Shown: positions 10,045 through 24,663, counted from the first letter of the stretch. The stretch is 64,000 nt of DNA from Dactylorhiza incarnata (GCA_033032865.1 JAWHQI010000228.1:3262501-3326500); one strand, 5' to 3'. Made by a program: numbers and translations. Notes: generated by a model from the letters alone, not told the origin.

Positions 10045-10620
10045 TGTTGGGGCAGATAACGTCCCAACTCCACACAGTAGAAAATGAAAAGACGAGGAGA
10101 CTGTGAGTGAGTGAGTGAATACTCTGAGCTGCGAATATTAGCACGAAAAGACAAGGGTTCTGCGAGCGGTAAGACCAGGTTTCACAGAGCGTGAAACTTA
10201 GTTGTGCGTGATTTTATTAGTTGATTGAGAATAACTACAGTCGGATTATAGATGAAATTTATTACTCCAAAAGGGTACTCACAGACACTATTCTTGGGTG
10301 TGTGAGTACTGGGGGAGATTTTGGCTCATTTTTAGATGCCTTTGTAGCTACTGATTATAGCGTATTTATAGGACATGGGGCTCTGCCCACGGGCAACTTT
10401 CAAAAATATGGGCTTGTTGTTTACAAGGTGTTGTAAAATTTTCTAAGTGCAGAGAGTAGAACATCCTACGAATACGCGGGAATGATCAACTAGTTTTGCC
10501 CTGATGGTATGCGAATACTTCCATACGGTGTTGGTTGATCGGCGAGATCACTGGCTTTGTCTGGGAAGAGCTGCATCGTCCTGGTTATCAACAGCGAGTG
10601 TGGCAGAATTTGAGCAAACA
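10045..10620 (-). repeat. RE4 3' LTR
   Basis: 576 bp on the plus strand from TGTTGGGGCAG to TTGAGCAAACA. A minus-strand TATA box TATAAATA is at 10363-10370. It aligns in inverted orientation with the RE3 LTR piece. The small plus-strand frame at 10221-10436 is not a gene. Confidence 0.78.
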
Positions 10621-10631
10621 TAATCCCTGCA

Positions 10632-10666
10632 TTTTTTCAAATCTCATATAGGAGATTTTGAAAAAA
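10632..10666. other. RE4 stem-loop beside the polypurine tract
   Basis: Arms TTTTTTCAAATCTC (10632-10645) and GAGATTTTGAAAAAA (10652-10666) pair with one bulged base. RE12 has a comparable stem at the same distance from its LTR. Confidence 0.65.
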
Positions 10667-10749
10667 GAGTGTATGCGAGACCTATGTAAATAACCCAGCC
10701 TTTTGTCTAAGGATTAACATTGACAGCAGGTCGATTTTCTCCAATAGAT

Positions 10750-11410
10750 TATGAATACTCTTGAAAGATAAGGAGGGTAACAAGTTTTCTTATTTAGCTC
10801 AGATCCACGTCCGTCATTTAGCGAAGGAGAGGAAGCAACTGGTCACTCTGAGGGTAGGCGAGTCGGGGGATGCGAGTACTCCTGCACCCACCACTTCTCC
10901 GATAATATACGTCACTGGATCTGTCTCTGGAGTGAGAACCCCTTTCTTTTGCAAGATCGCGGCGTTGCCGGTAATGTCTTCTATCATTTCAGACAGCACC
11001 TTTGATCGGTATATTGACTGTACTCCTCCGCAGGGCGGCTTTCCTGAACTCTTCAGTGACGAGAGTAGGGAAGGAGGTTCCAAAACAGAGGCAATTCATA
11101 GGTCTGAGGAGGCACTGAAGTTGGCGGGGCTTGAGAATGAGTTGAAGAAGATGATCTCACTGGACGACCTTGTTAGTATGGAAGAGGTCACCCAGTCCGA
11201 GAGCTCGAGGAAGAAGAGGAGTCATGGTGCCAAGTCACTATTGAAGTCTAGTAAAAATGAAATCGGCCAAGAGGGAGGTGATTCCTCAAAATCAGCAGAG
11301 GAGGAGCCGAGGCAGAGGCGGTGGTGGCCGCTGCTCGTCTCGCAAAGGCCAAAGCTGTTGAGGAGGAGGCGCATGCTATGAGAGATCTCAAAGACATGGC
11401 TAAGTTGACG
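10750..11410 (+). pseudogene. RE4 antisense ORF (aORF1-like) fragment
   Basis: The first ATG (10750) lies 130 bp from the LTR, as in RE12 where the distance is 188 bp. After a frame break a long open stretch (10761-11381) reads as a charged, low-complexity, probably coiled-coil protein: acidic/Lys-rich SRKKRSHGAK, then ENELKKMISLDDL, and, in another frame at the end, ARLAKAKAVEEEAHAMRD. RE12 aORF1 has the same layout: a charged N-terminal half, a D-M-D-E-L region, and Ala/Glu/Arg repeats. The similarity is in order and composition more than in identity. Function unknown. Frameshifted, cut off at about 11410. Confidence 0.6.
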
Positions 11411-12380
11411 CTAGGGCCTGCTTGGGGCTTGCTTGATTTTTCTTTCCTCTCCTCGATTCTCTATTTCTCCCTATCGTCGGTACTGGGAGAGCCCGAGAAA
11501 GCCTTCTTCCTGCGTTTTGTTGCTAGCTTGGTTATTCTTGTACTTGGCGGACAGTTTAAGGCTCGACTCCTCTACTGTAAGCTTTTCTCCTTCCTCTCCT
11601 CTTCTTCTTACAAATAACTGCTAGAATATAGTTTAAATTGCTTAAATTCCGAAGTCTATGGCCGGCTAGTGTTTTTGATTCAGGGTTTCTACTGATTTGG
11701 GATTTTCTCTCCCTCGCCCTCCATGTCTCCTTTCCCAACCAGTTATGATCCTATATGATTGTGGGCTATTGTATTTGCTACTACATGTGGTTGTTAACAG
11801 TTGATGTGGGTTATTCCTATTGGCTTTTGGCCGTCTGTTGTGTTGAGTGAGAGTTGCCTTGACTGTTGACTGCCTTTTGGTGCTGCTGTTGGCTGCCTTT
11901 TGAGTTGTTGTTGATAGTTGTAGTTGGCTTCCTTTTGAGCTGTTGTTGATTGCTGTAGTTGGCTGCCTTTTGAGCTGCTGTTGATAGTTGTAGTTGGCAA
12001 CCTTTTGAGATGTTGATAGCTGTAGTTGGCTGCCATTAGAGGCTCTTGTTGGCTGCCCTTGGTGAGTCTTGTAGGATACCATGAGAATCTCTCGTTGTCT
12101 ACCCTTTTGTCATTTGTTGGCCTATTCCTCTTTGTTGTGACTGCCATTAGTGACTTTTGTGAGTTAATGTAGTGGCTGAAATCTGATATTATCTATAACT
12201 GAAATTTGTGTTACGTGGTTAGTGGCTAAAATTTGAAACTTCTTCTTCTTTTGAATCACCTAAGTCTTTCCCGCCTTAGGCAATTCCTATTGAGTCGTAG
12301 TTGTAATCCTAGTAGGAATTAAATCATACATATTTAACGACGCAACCCTAAGATAAATGATTTCTTTGATACTACAGCGG
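11411..12380. other. Unique-looking DNA with a minisatellite, no gene seen
   Basis: A pyrimidine-rich stretch (11440-11610) and the minisatellite at 11891-12060 are the only features. Minus-strand frames across it (11666-12147) are Gln/Ser/Thr-rich artefacts of the minisatellite. Confidence 0.6.
11891..12060. repeat. 35-bp minisatellite
   Basis: Three 35-bp copies starting GGCTGCCTTTTGAG (11891, 11926, 11961) are followed by shorter degenerate copies (11996, 12028). The copies differ by a few substitutions. Confidence 0.85.
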
Positions 12381-14706
<2,326 letters not shown>

Positions 14707-15770
14707 GGATGGTCAGTGTCAGGTATGTAATGAGGACTGGAATGGGTGGGGAAAGTAGTGGTGAGTTTATGTTGTTATGCGGGGTTCTGTATATTTGTAG
14801 TTAGAGTTTGTTTTATGTCTATGTAGATAGATTTGGGCCAAAGGGCAGGCTAGTTGTAGTGCAGTCATTTTGAGTCTGTACATCTGTATAAAAGCTTGCA
14901 ATGAAATAAAATTATGTTTGTGTTTACTTTTGTACTCATGTGCATAGATTATTATATATGCTGCGATGAATGCTTGAAACATTACTCAGATACAGATTTT
15001 CTGTGAGGTGTGAAACAAGGCCTCACATAATACTCAGCCAAGTAGGTCAATGCAAAATTAGGGTTCCTCTAATGTAGCTCTGCACCCTCCGAAATCTTGT
15101 GTTCCTAGCCGGACCTACTCTCCAGTTTTAATATATCATGTTCATAAAGATTCAAGATCATATCATGTTCCTTTTAGGGCATGGTATCTTTTATTGCACA
15201 TAAGTGCCATTAAGAACCTTATCTGTTACATATAACATATGCTTACTTATAAGATATATGATTTGATTAATGCTCTATCTCCATGTCTAAATAAGATATA
15301 GTGCATTACATCCTGATAGGCTGATACACATCCATCAGTCGCTGAAATTGCACATCATTCTCAATGATCATATGGTGTTGGGTTTGTAACAGATAATTGA
15401 GTGATATTATTGCCGCCTGCACATGTGAATTGTAGTAAAGGTCATTTCTTTATTTTGTTGCTTATTTTGGCAACTTGTACTGTGGTGGATTCTAATTTTA
15501 TTGTGCTCGTATTTCATTTTTCGTACAATTTGCGTAACTTATTCCGTGTACGCTTAGAAATTATTTGCGTCTTTTTTTGCAAAATTAATATTTCGTTCTC
15601 CTCTAATCAAGTAATTGTGATTGCATGTGCCCCTGTTGTTAACCTTGTAGTAATTAATTATTTGCTGTAATTTTGAGCGGACCACTCTTGCACTTGCATT
15701 ACACCTCATCGCATTTAGGGTTGCATTTAGAGCATTCACCCTGAGTCAGTCGACCTACCACTGCATCAAA
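14707..15770. other. AT-rich stretch, possibly including a decayed LTR
   Basis: No coding sequence seen. The right end (…CACTGCATCA) directly precedes the RE5 primer site, so some of this is probably the RE5 5' LTR, but I cannot place its start. Confidence 0.45.
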
Positions 15771-15802
15771 TTGGTATCAGATCCTAGGTTAGGGTCATTT
15801 GC

Positions 15803-17082
15803 ATGTTACGTAGTGGTAGGGAGTATCGTCAGTCCATGTCAAGTCACAATGACATCGACGATAGGACCGCTAGTTCTCAGACGAACATGACACGTGCTGA
15901 GTTTAACGTTTGGTCCTCGACGGATTTGATCGGATGGGAACACAATTCGAAAATCTTAGGGGTGATATTGCGAGGGTTAGTACCAGGGTTGATCAGTTAG
16001 AGACACCTAGAGAATGAGCGCTTCCTCCCCCTGACGAGGAGCCTCACGAGGATCTTCGAGGTGCCACACCACCTCCCGAGAGACATGGTAGAGACGGCCC
16101 TCGCCGAGATCACCCACCCCACCAAGAGCAAATTATCATCGTGATCACGAGTTTCGGCGAGATCCAGGTCGGGATCATCGTCCTCCGCATGAACCTCGCC
16201 CCCCCCACTTCATCGTAGAGATCGAGCACGATATGATTATGTCGATGATGATGAGTATGGTGACTTTCGTGAGCCCCGTCGTGGGATGACCCCAGAAGAG
16301 GATGACATCACTCGACGAATCCGTATTGATGCACCCACCTTTGATGGTCACCTTGACCCGAGAGTATTTATTGATTGGCTCATGGATATGTATCACTATT
16401 TTGACTGGTTTGACATGAATGATGAGAGACGCGTACAATTCGCAAAAATGAAATTGATTGGCCAAGCAAAAATTTATTGGTCAAGTTTAGAGAGGTCTCT
16501 TGAGCGGGATGGTTACTATCCCATCGCCCGATGGGACGAGATGAAGCAACGCTTACAGGATAAATACCTCCCCGCCTCATATCAAAATCAGCTCTTAGAT
16601 CAGTTGCACGCGCTATGCCATGGGGCTCTCTTTGTTGCTGAATATATGTCACGATTTGATGAACTCGTAGTTCGTAGCGACATTTGGGAGGAGCCCATCA
16701 CCACTGCTTCAGGCTTTCATGCAGGCCTTAGAGAAGAAATCCGAAGGGAATTGATTCCTTATAGGATGGAGTCGGTAGAGCAGGTTTTTTAGCTCGCACT
16801 AGAGTACGAGCAGTATTTACGTACCGCCGGCTAGAGGCAGGTCACTACACGACCCGATGCCAACACAGCTAGGAGACCCCCTACTGCCACGCGCATTGCC
16901 ACCCCTCGAGCTCCTGCAGATGCGACGAGGAAAGCTACTGTTCCTGGAGGCCCCAAGCCCGGGGGCGTCCAATGTTATCGTTGTTCTGGTAGGGGGCATT
17001 TCACAGCGCAATGCCCTACTAGAAATTTGCTGATTGAGGATTCGGGCGAGCCCAACACTGAGGCTGAGGACATCGCCATTTA
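15803..17082 (+). pseudogene. gag: RE5 gag
   Basis: It starts MLRSGREYR, a common gypsy gag opening. After frame breaks at 15998-16285 comes a clear retrotransposon-gag domain (16286-16792): FDGHLDPRVFIDWL, KLIGQAKIYW, RWDEMKQRLQDKYLP, YMSRFDELVVR, GLREEIRREL. A TAG at 16790-16792 is followed in the same frame by LALEYEQYLR, so it is a nonsense change. The zinc knuckle CYRCSGRGHFTAQC lies at 16973-17014. Dead copy. Confidence 0.88.
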
Positions 17083-17159
17083 GGAGTTTTAGAGGATGGA
17101 TGGGAGAGCGATACAGAGAGATCGCTAGAGGTCGAAGTTCTCCGACGCATCCTCCACGC

Positions 17160-17468
17160 ACCTTGTACTGAGGAGGAATGGCGCCGCACCACTATTTTCT
17201 TTACATATTTCCCTAGCGCAGGAGGCCCCTGCAAGCTCGCTATTGATAGTGGGAGTTGTGTCAACATTATTGCCAAGAAAGGACTTGAGAGGATGTAGCT
17301 GACACCCGAGCCCCATCCCCATCCCTACCGAGTCTAATGGGTGGATAAATCCACCATTTATGTCACGCATCGGTGTCTGGTTCCTATACGTCTAGTGTCC
17401 ACTAATGACCAGGTTGTGTGCGATGTTGTCCCTGTGGACGCCGCTCACGTTCTTCTTGGGAGACCATG
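17160..17468 (+). pseudogene. pol: RE5 protease fragment
   Basis: The frame reads EEEWRRTTIFFT, then CKLAIDSGSCVNIIAKKGLERM with the catalytic Asp-Ser-Gly at 17245-17253. Later come VVPVDAAHVLLGRPC, the usual end of the gypsy protease. Stops interrupt it (for example after GLERM). It ends exactly at the RE6 LTR. Confidence 0.85.
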
Positions 17469-18689
17469 TGTCACAACCCGCATTTTCTCGATATTTAAAT
17501 AATACATCAGAGTAAGAGAAAATACACGCCATGATGCCACGTCATGCATGGGACAAGAGCAGACGCTCAAGCAGCTCTACCTTCACACTTTTCTTTAGAA
17601 AGTCATGAACTTTATGTTTAAAAGATAATTTATGTTTAAATCTTTCAAATACTGTGTCCCTCGGTTTAATGGATCAACTAGTCCATAAATAAGAAAGTAT
17701 AGATTTACACAGCGGAAAATATATAATTTACTTTAATTTACCCTATATGAGCATGATGAACTAACAAGCATTCTAATGGTTTGCAACTTCTAGATTTAGT
17801 ATAGGTAAAAAGGTTTCTTTTATGAGATTTAAAATATAAGGATGATAGTTTGAAAGGTATGTTATGTATGAAGAACTATGCAGTTTTGTGTATAAAATAA
17901 CTACCATGCATCCTAACATAAAACCTTCCCAGAGACCAAGTGCATAAATAGCAAACAACGGTAGTAGCATAAAAATAGCAAGACAAATTCTATCACAAAA
18001 GGAAAAGCAGGATATGGGAATCAACATACTGACATGAACCCATAACCTTAACAAGTTCTAAAGAAAACAACAGTCTACCTCTCAAGCGAGAGTAAATGAA
18101 ACAACCACTGCAAGTCTGAAAGAAACTAGACTCGGTCAGCTCAACCTTCTACTGATCCGAACCTCAGGCATTCAAAAGAAAGGAATGCCTCAGCACAAAG
18201 GCATAAAAAGATGTCATAATCAAAGAGTAAGAGAAATATTAGCAAAAGAGGGTTACCAACCCACCAGGAATAGCTGTGAACATCAGCAAATCTCATAAAG
18301 AAATATTAGCAACCAATAAGTAAGGAAAGACTGGCACAAAGTGCGGTCAAAATTGCATTTCCAACAACATCCAAAAGGAAAATGTATCGAGTTGCCCAAG
18401 AAATGAATCACTATCCCAGCCAAAAACAGTACTGAGGCGGAGGCATTCTTTCCAACCAACCATCAGACCAAAACCTCCAAAGAATAAAAACGCGGTGGCG
18501 GTGGTTACAATCTACACAACCAACATTCTACACATCCATGGAAAGGAAAATAGGCACTGGTAGTGGCCACTTCGTCCACCCACAGTCCAAAAACAACCAA
18601 CTGGGAATAGAGGTTCACAAAATCCTGACCAAAACAGACACCACAGAAAAAACCCGGAAATAATTCTGAGGGAAACCCACCTTCACAAT

Positions 18690-18935
18690 CATTCGACGAA
18701 ATACTTAGAACAGTCGGCGAAAAAACTTAGGATATTCAACAAATTCTCTATCACTCAATGAATTCTCTATTACTCGACGAATCGATGAATTCTCTATCAC
18801 TCGACGAATCTACTTATTACGCGACGAATTCTCTATCACTCAACGAATCGACTTAACTATTTCACGGATGTCTAAATCCATTTCGACGAAAGCCTAAAGC
18901 TATTCGGCGAAATTCATTCGGCGAATTTGACTTAA
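18690..18935. repeat. TCGACGAAT repeats in RE6 LTR
   Basis: Irregular array of TCGACGAA or TCGGCGAA boxes spaced 12-30 bp, many within the longer unit AATTCTCTATCACTCGACG. The same motif (as TTCGTCGA) is arrayed in the RE7 and RE8 LTRs. Confidence 0.75.
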
Positions 18936-19481
18936 CGAAAATGACAAATTGTAATTACTTAACGAATTGATTTGGAACATGCTTCAAGTGACTTGGATAC
19001 AACAAAAAAAACTATGGCAGAAAAATAACTTGCAATTCTTCTTGTCTAAACCAGATAGTAAAGAAAAAGTGGGTAAAGAAGAGACAATAACATGGCAAGG
19101 TGGAAGAGTCCACCACTTACCTCAATCATTTCGAAGAAAATGGCCTCCAACGCGCTCCACATCGCAGTTCGACCGCTAGAAAACCCTTAGGAAGAATCTC
19201 TGAAACTTTTGGAACGAAAACGAAGGTTAGTGCTACCGGCTCTAACCTCAAAAATCTACGAAGCTCAAAATACTTACTGCGCACGCGAAGAGCTCGGCGA
19301 GAGCTTTCCATATCTATGATCCGGCGAAGATTTCGTGCATCGGAGCTCCAGTGGCGGCGATCTGAAGGCTCACGAACGGAGGCGTCTCTCACTGGATCGC
19401 ACAAGTCGGGGAAGATGAATAGGGTTTGCTTTTCTCACGGGGAGGAAGAGGGCTATATGTATATATATACTAATAAGAATA

Positions 19482-19506
19482 ATGATAATAATAATAATAA
19501 TAATAG
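19482..19506. repeat. (AAT)n microsatellite
   Basis: About eight AAT/AAC-like trinucleotide units. Confidence 0.85.
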
Positions 19507-20196
19507 TTAGCTTATTACACTGGTGAACGGAGAATAGTCATCGAATTCACATAACTCGTCGAATTCAAGAAGGCATTCGTAGGAGAAATACTGGACGAAA
19601 TTATAATCACTCGCGGAAGTCTTGAAACATTCGTAGAATTTCTTGCAAGAAAAAAAAGAAGATAAAATAATAATATAATAACTATTATATTAATACGACG
19701 CTGAAAAAACACACGCCGAATCCGATGAGAATCGCTCCGCAGGAGAAAGTCAGCGCTACGAAACCGTTCCCGAGATATTAATTTCCAAAGGTGTACGACG
19801 AGCGATAATTCTAAAATCTTTGAAAATTTACCGAGGCTCTTATATTGCTCTGATCGCAATGAAACCTGACAGGCATTTCTAAATCTAACTAATTTAATTT
19901 CCTAACGTAAAATTTTCCAATTTCGGGTCATTCCAAAATTTGGCCGACTTGACCGAACGGACGTGAAAACGCACAAACGACGGCGCACCGCTAACTCCTC
20001 ACTAACGTAACGCCCTTCATCATTATGACATCATCAATATATTTCAAATAAAGCCGAAAATTCAGGGGTGTTACAGCCACTCACCCTAAAAAGAAGTTTC
20101 GTCCCGAAACTTTGACAAATAGGTCGAATACAAAAGCGAGTAACTAAAAACTAATGGATGAAAACACTCACCAAAGTAGACTAGGAGAAAAGATGA

Positions 20197-20224
20197 GGAT
20201 GATATCTATGTGATGATATCATCC
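20197..20224. other. Perfect inverted repeat at the RE6/RE7 junction
   Basis: Arms GGATGATATC (20197-20206) and GATATCATCC (20215-20224) with an 8-nt spacer lie between minus-strand RE6 and plus-strand RE7 sequence. Confidence 0.9.
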
Positions 20225-21513
20225 ATTTCCAGGGTCGTGTCTACATTCTCGCAGGGGGTGGAATTTGGGAAGAGACACTCAAGAAGGCACTACATTAGGT
20301 ACTCAGTGCAACCCGGGATCTCCAAGATGACAGCGGATCTACGGAAGGACATGTATTGGCCAGGAATGAAGAAGGAGATCATGTCCTTTGTGTCACACTG
20401 CGAAACTTGCCAGCTAGTAAAGGCAGAATGCAGGAGCCCAGCAGGACTACTACGGTCGTTGCTGGTGCCGGAGTGGAAGTTCGAGGACATAGCCATGGAC
20501 TTCGTACACGGATTGCCTCACTCCCACTCCGGGCACGATTTTATTTGGGTGATAGTGGATAGATTGACCAAGGTAGCTCGGTTCATACCGGTCAGGAAGG
20601 ACAATTCAGTCACAGTTCTGGTGAGATTGTTTGTGGAACAGTTCATCAGGTACCACGGCGTGCCTAGGACAATTGTCTCAGATCGTGATGGTCGGTTCAC
20701 TTCTAGGGAGTGGAGAGCGGTGCAGGCATACTTGGGTTCTCGGCTTACGTCAGCACCGCTTTCCATCCACAGACCGACGGGCAAATGGAACGGACCAACC
20801 GGACTTTGGAGGACCTGCTACGCTTGTGCATCTTGGATACGGGAAAACCCTAGGAGAAGTTGTTGCCCATGATCGAGTTTTCATACAACAACAGCCACCA
20901 GGCATGCATTAGGATGGCACCGTATGAGGCTTTATACGGTAGGAAGTGCCTGACACCGCTTTCTTGGGTCCAAGACGAGGACCAGAAGGCACTTGGATCA
21001 GAATTTGTTGAGGACACGGACGTTACAGTTCGGATGATCAGGGACAGGATGTTGGAGGCTCAGAGTAGGCAGGCCAAGTATTATGATGCGAGGCGTCGGA
21101 AAGTAGAGTTCCAAGTAGGAGACAGAGTTTATATAAAGATACGTCTGGTGCATGGTGTCTCGCGGGTGCGAGGACACAAGAAGCTCAGTCCTCGATTTAT
21201 GGGGCCTTATAGGATCCTGGAGCGGATCGGCCCCTTGGCTTACAAGCTGGAGCTGCCGTTTGAGTTGGCAAATTTGCACGATGTCTTTCAAGTCTCTTCT
21301 CTACGAAGAGCTCTACTTAGGTCAGAGCAGCACATCACTTCCCCTTCGGGCCCGGTGGAGTCCGATAGATCAGTCCGTCTGGAGCCAGTCCGGATTGACG
21401 ATACAGCAGTCCGAGTTCTGCGGAAGATGAAAGTCCACTTGGTCAAGGTGCTGTGGTCCAACCATGGATGGGAGGAACACACATGGGAACCTGTGGATCT
21501 CATGCAGCAATAG
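20225..21513 (+). pseudogene. pol: RE7 integrase with chromodomain-like end
   Basis: The sequence begins at the integrase zinc-binding domain (RYSVQPGISKM, DMYWPGMKK, CETCQLVK). The core has D (IAMDFVHGLP), D (IVSDRDGRFTS) and E (in the PQTDGQMERTN context, about 20760-20800, which lies in a shifted frame). ORFs at 20210-20872 and 20860-21513 are joined by frameshift. After GDRVYIKIR comes the C-terminal end with LRKMKVHLVKVLWSNHGWEEHTWEP, a chromodomain-like tail of Tekay-type chromoviruses, which targets integration to chromatin in that group. RT and RNase H are missing upstream. Confidence 0.88.
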
Positions 21514-22025
21514 TACCCGGGACTCTTCGCTTCAGGTACAACTTAAACCCCCTCAAGATTTATTTACTTACGTTGTGTAAAGAACCCGTAGACCCGAACT
21601 TAAATTTCGGGGACGAAATTATTTTTTTTGTTTATTGGGATTTGTAACATCCCATTTCCTACTAGACCCCTTAACTTCAACTAGGGTGAGACAAGTGGTG
21701 AGTGATGTGAGTTTGGGCTAGGTAGTGACCTTAGGACACATTGAGTTGAATGAACTCACATGTGGTCTACTATAGGATTCAAGTCAACTTAGGTCAAACT
21801 AGCTCAATGTGAACTCACTTGCAAATTGACTCCACCAATAGATGATAAAGACTTAAAGGAGTGATATGGACCCAAAATCCCCATCATGGGGTCTTCAATT
21901 TGACCAAAGTCAACACTTCCCCAATTTTGGTCAAAATTGAGAGACAAAGTTTGATGAATAGTCGATCTGAGTTCAGAGAAAATAGATAACTAATCTATCA
22001 GAAAATGTTAAGCTGGAGAAGAAAT

Positions 22026-22555
22026 TCGTCGAGCAGAAAACTGAGTTCATCGAACTGAAAGTTGAGTTCGTCGAACTGAATCTGGAGTTTGTCGAACTGA
22101 ATTAATTCGTCGAACACAATCTGGAGTTCGTCGAACTGAATCTAGAGTTCGTCGAGCTGAGAGAAAATCTGCTGAACTGGCTGGAAGATTGAATTCATCG
22201 AGCTGAGAAGCAATTTCATCGAACTGAATTAATTCATCGAACACAATCTGGAGTTCGTCGAACTGAATCTGGAGTTTGTCGAGCTGAGAGAAAATCTGCT
22301 GAACTGGCTAGAAGATTGAATTCGTCGAGCTGAGAAGCAATTTCGTCGAACGAAACATCTTGTTACTTATGCGTCGAACACAGAGTTGAGATCGTCGATC
22401 TCAACCTGGAGTTCGTCGAACGGAGAGATAATCTGATAAACTGTATGGAGAACCGAATTCGTCGAGCTGAGAAGGGAGTTTGTCGAACTGAAACACGTCG
22501 TTCATCGAACCCAGGAAGGAGTTCATCGAACGCAGACTGGAGTTTGTCGAACACA
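22026..22555. repeat. About 21-bp TTCGTCGAACTGA array in RE7 LTR
   Basis: About twenty units built around TTCGTCGA(A/G)CTGA or TTCATCGAAC, spaced mostly 21 bp, with two longer higher-order copies that share AGAGAAAATCTGCTGAACTGG. Confidence 0.88.
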
Positions 22556-24663
22556 GAAACTTGGAATTTTCTTAAGTTCTAGCTACTCAGACACACTTAG
22601 ACCTTGACCCTTAGACTATACAATGGGGTCAACTTGAGTCCTAGTCGCGGATAGTGATCCTAGCCCAAATCAGGAATAGGGTTGTTCCAACAATGGGGTC
22701 TTCAATTTGACCAATTGACCAAGTCAACTCAAAAGTCAACATTGGGTCAATTAAGCCTAAATTGGGCTTATTTGGATTTAAACCAAATGCAAGTGGACTA
22801 AGGCCCTCATCCAAAGCCCATTCTGAAGACCAAGTACCTAATGACCAGCCTTGCCCCCTATTCCCAACATGCAATGACATGCAAAGGGGTAAAAGGGTCT
22901 TTTCCCCACTTTTCCATTAAGGACAAGGAAGAAAATGGGGAGGGCTTGCCATGTGGCCCTCCTATCCTCTGCCCAAAGCATTCCCTGAGCCTCCACATCA
23001 ACTCCCAGCCAAATTCTTGCTGAAATAGTGCCATGTGGTGGCTGGGAGGAGCATCCAAGGGAGAGGCCGAAAACCACCCTGTCCAAACTCCTATATCCAG
23101 CCCTCCTCACTTCATTTGAAGCTTTCCATCAGCTTCAGAGAGGTCCAAGTAGTCGAACTAGTGCCTTGGAGCAGAGAAAACGGTGGAGAATCGGGGAATT
23201 GAGCAGGATCGTCGGAGCTCGCCGCCACCATGCCGCACCGCCACAACACTCATCGTCAAGCCCTCTTACAGGTCGATTTATCCCCCCTCCCTTCGTGTTA
23301 GTATATAGATCACAATAGGAGTGATATCGGGCTCAAACAAGCTAGATCCCATGTGAGGAAAGGGAGGATTTCCGAGCTTTTTCTTCTTGCTCGAGATCGT
23401 CGGAGAGGCTGTCTCCGGCGGCCATGTCGCCGCCTGGCGTTAGCCACCACCTCAACGGAGGTGGTGGAGGAGGTGGCCGGCAGTGGTGGGCCGAAAGTGG
23501 ATGGGAAATAGAGTTTGAAGATGGTCCAGGTCGGGCAGATCACCACTGTTGGCTAGTGGTAGACGATGAAGGAGGGCCATCGGATTTGGGCTGATCTGCT
23601 ATATGCAGACCACATTAATTCAATTAAATGCTTTTGTCACACTTTCATATGAATATGCATGTTGGAATTTGAGGCCTTTTTAGGAAAAATTGCCTGAGAT
23701 AACTATTGTAGGCATTGATGTCTAATTTCATTTGAAAGTTAAATCAGACCATTTGAATCACTGTAGGACCCACAACACTCACTTAAGTGAGGCTGGTCAA
23801 AATAGAAAACAGGAATCATTTTGGATATATATAACCTAAAATATAAATCTGATGGACTTGAAATTTTGGTCATGCATGCATGTGACCTGTACCTAGCTTG
23901 CACCCAAAAATCAGATTTTTGGGTAATGATTTTTCTAAAGTTTTATTCAAAATATGTAAATTCAAATAAATGACATTTATGGAAGAATATAGCTCCAACT
24001 GAACCCAAATTTGGGTGTCACTCTTATCTAGCCAATTGTAGTATGTGGTTAAAATTTGAGACCAAATGGATCTCTGTAGGTAAGGTAAATTTCCATTGCA
24101 TGTCTCTACCTAAAAGAGAATTGGTGTGCCAATAGCAAAAATGATATTTTGTGTATTTAGCCCAAATGGCTTAGAGTTAGCCTCTGAAATTTTGTACACA
24201 CCATAATTATGGTATAATGCATCACCCTAGAAAATCTTAGGACTTTTAGCATCAATAATCTCATGATTTTGATTATTTTGTCTTATGTCACATTTGTGTA
24301 TTTATGAAATTTTCATGATTAGAACTTGGAAATAAATTATGAAACTCTAGAGGTTCACTTGTTATGTCATTTCAAATCTCTGTAAATTTTAGTAGAAAAT
24401 TCCATGGATTATTTCTTAAGGAATTATCAAAATTACATTATGTCTCAAATCTGAATAATGAAAAAATTACTAGGCAAATTATTTGAGGAAATGCTGAAAT
24501 TCTGGATTATGTTTAGGAACTCAATTATGAAACTCTGTGAATTTTGTTAGAATTTTGGAGATAGTATTTATGGAAGAAATTTCATTTATTTAGTTTATCA
24601 CCCTTTTTAAATTGTGAGATATTTATTGTGATTTATTCTTGGAAAATCATGATCTTCTGGATT

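Larger units (their letters stand above)
10045..11410 (-). mobile_element. RE4: Tat LTR with adjoining antisense-ORF fragment
   Basis: A minus-oriented LTR (10045-10620) is followed by a polypurine-side stem-loop and a plus-strand ORF fragment similar to aORF1 of RE12. This is the 3' end of a minus-strand Tat element; pol and gag are missing. It may be a separate element or the inverted 3' end of RE3, whose LTR it resembles. Confidence 0.72.
15771..17468 (+). mobile_element. RE5: Ty3/gypsy 5' part (primer site, gag, protease)
   Basis: The primer site TTGGTATCAGATCC (15771-15784) matches the usual plant initiator-Met tRNA type. Gag and protease follow in order, and the sequence is cut at 17468 by the RE6 LTR. 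The LTR sequence before the primer site does not resemble the end of the RE7 LTR, so I treat RE5 and RE7 as different elements. Confidence 0.8.
17469..20196 (-). mobile_element. RE6: chromovirus-type 3' LTR with short internal tail, minus strand
   Basis: LTR 17469-20075 (2607 bp): read on the minus strand it begins TGTAACACCCCTGAATTTT and ends GGGTTGTGACA, typical of Tekay/Del-like elements. On the minus strand it is preceded (20076-20196) by the sequence that normally separates pol from the LTR, including TTTCGGGACGAAACTTC and a degenerate polypurine tract. The rest of RE6 is missing; RE7 begins right behind. It inserted into the RE5 protease. Confidence 0.8.

Noticed and set aside
11666..12147. 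Minus-strand Gln/Ser-rich ORFs
   Set aside because: Translation of the 35-bp minisatellite; no support.
15771..21514. RE5 and RE7 as one element split by RE6
   Set aside because: The sequence before the RE5 primer site does not resemble the end of the RE7 LTR, and no matching target duplication for RE6 is visible; cannot be fully excluded.
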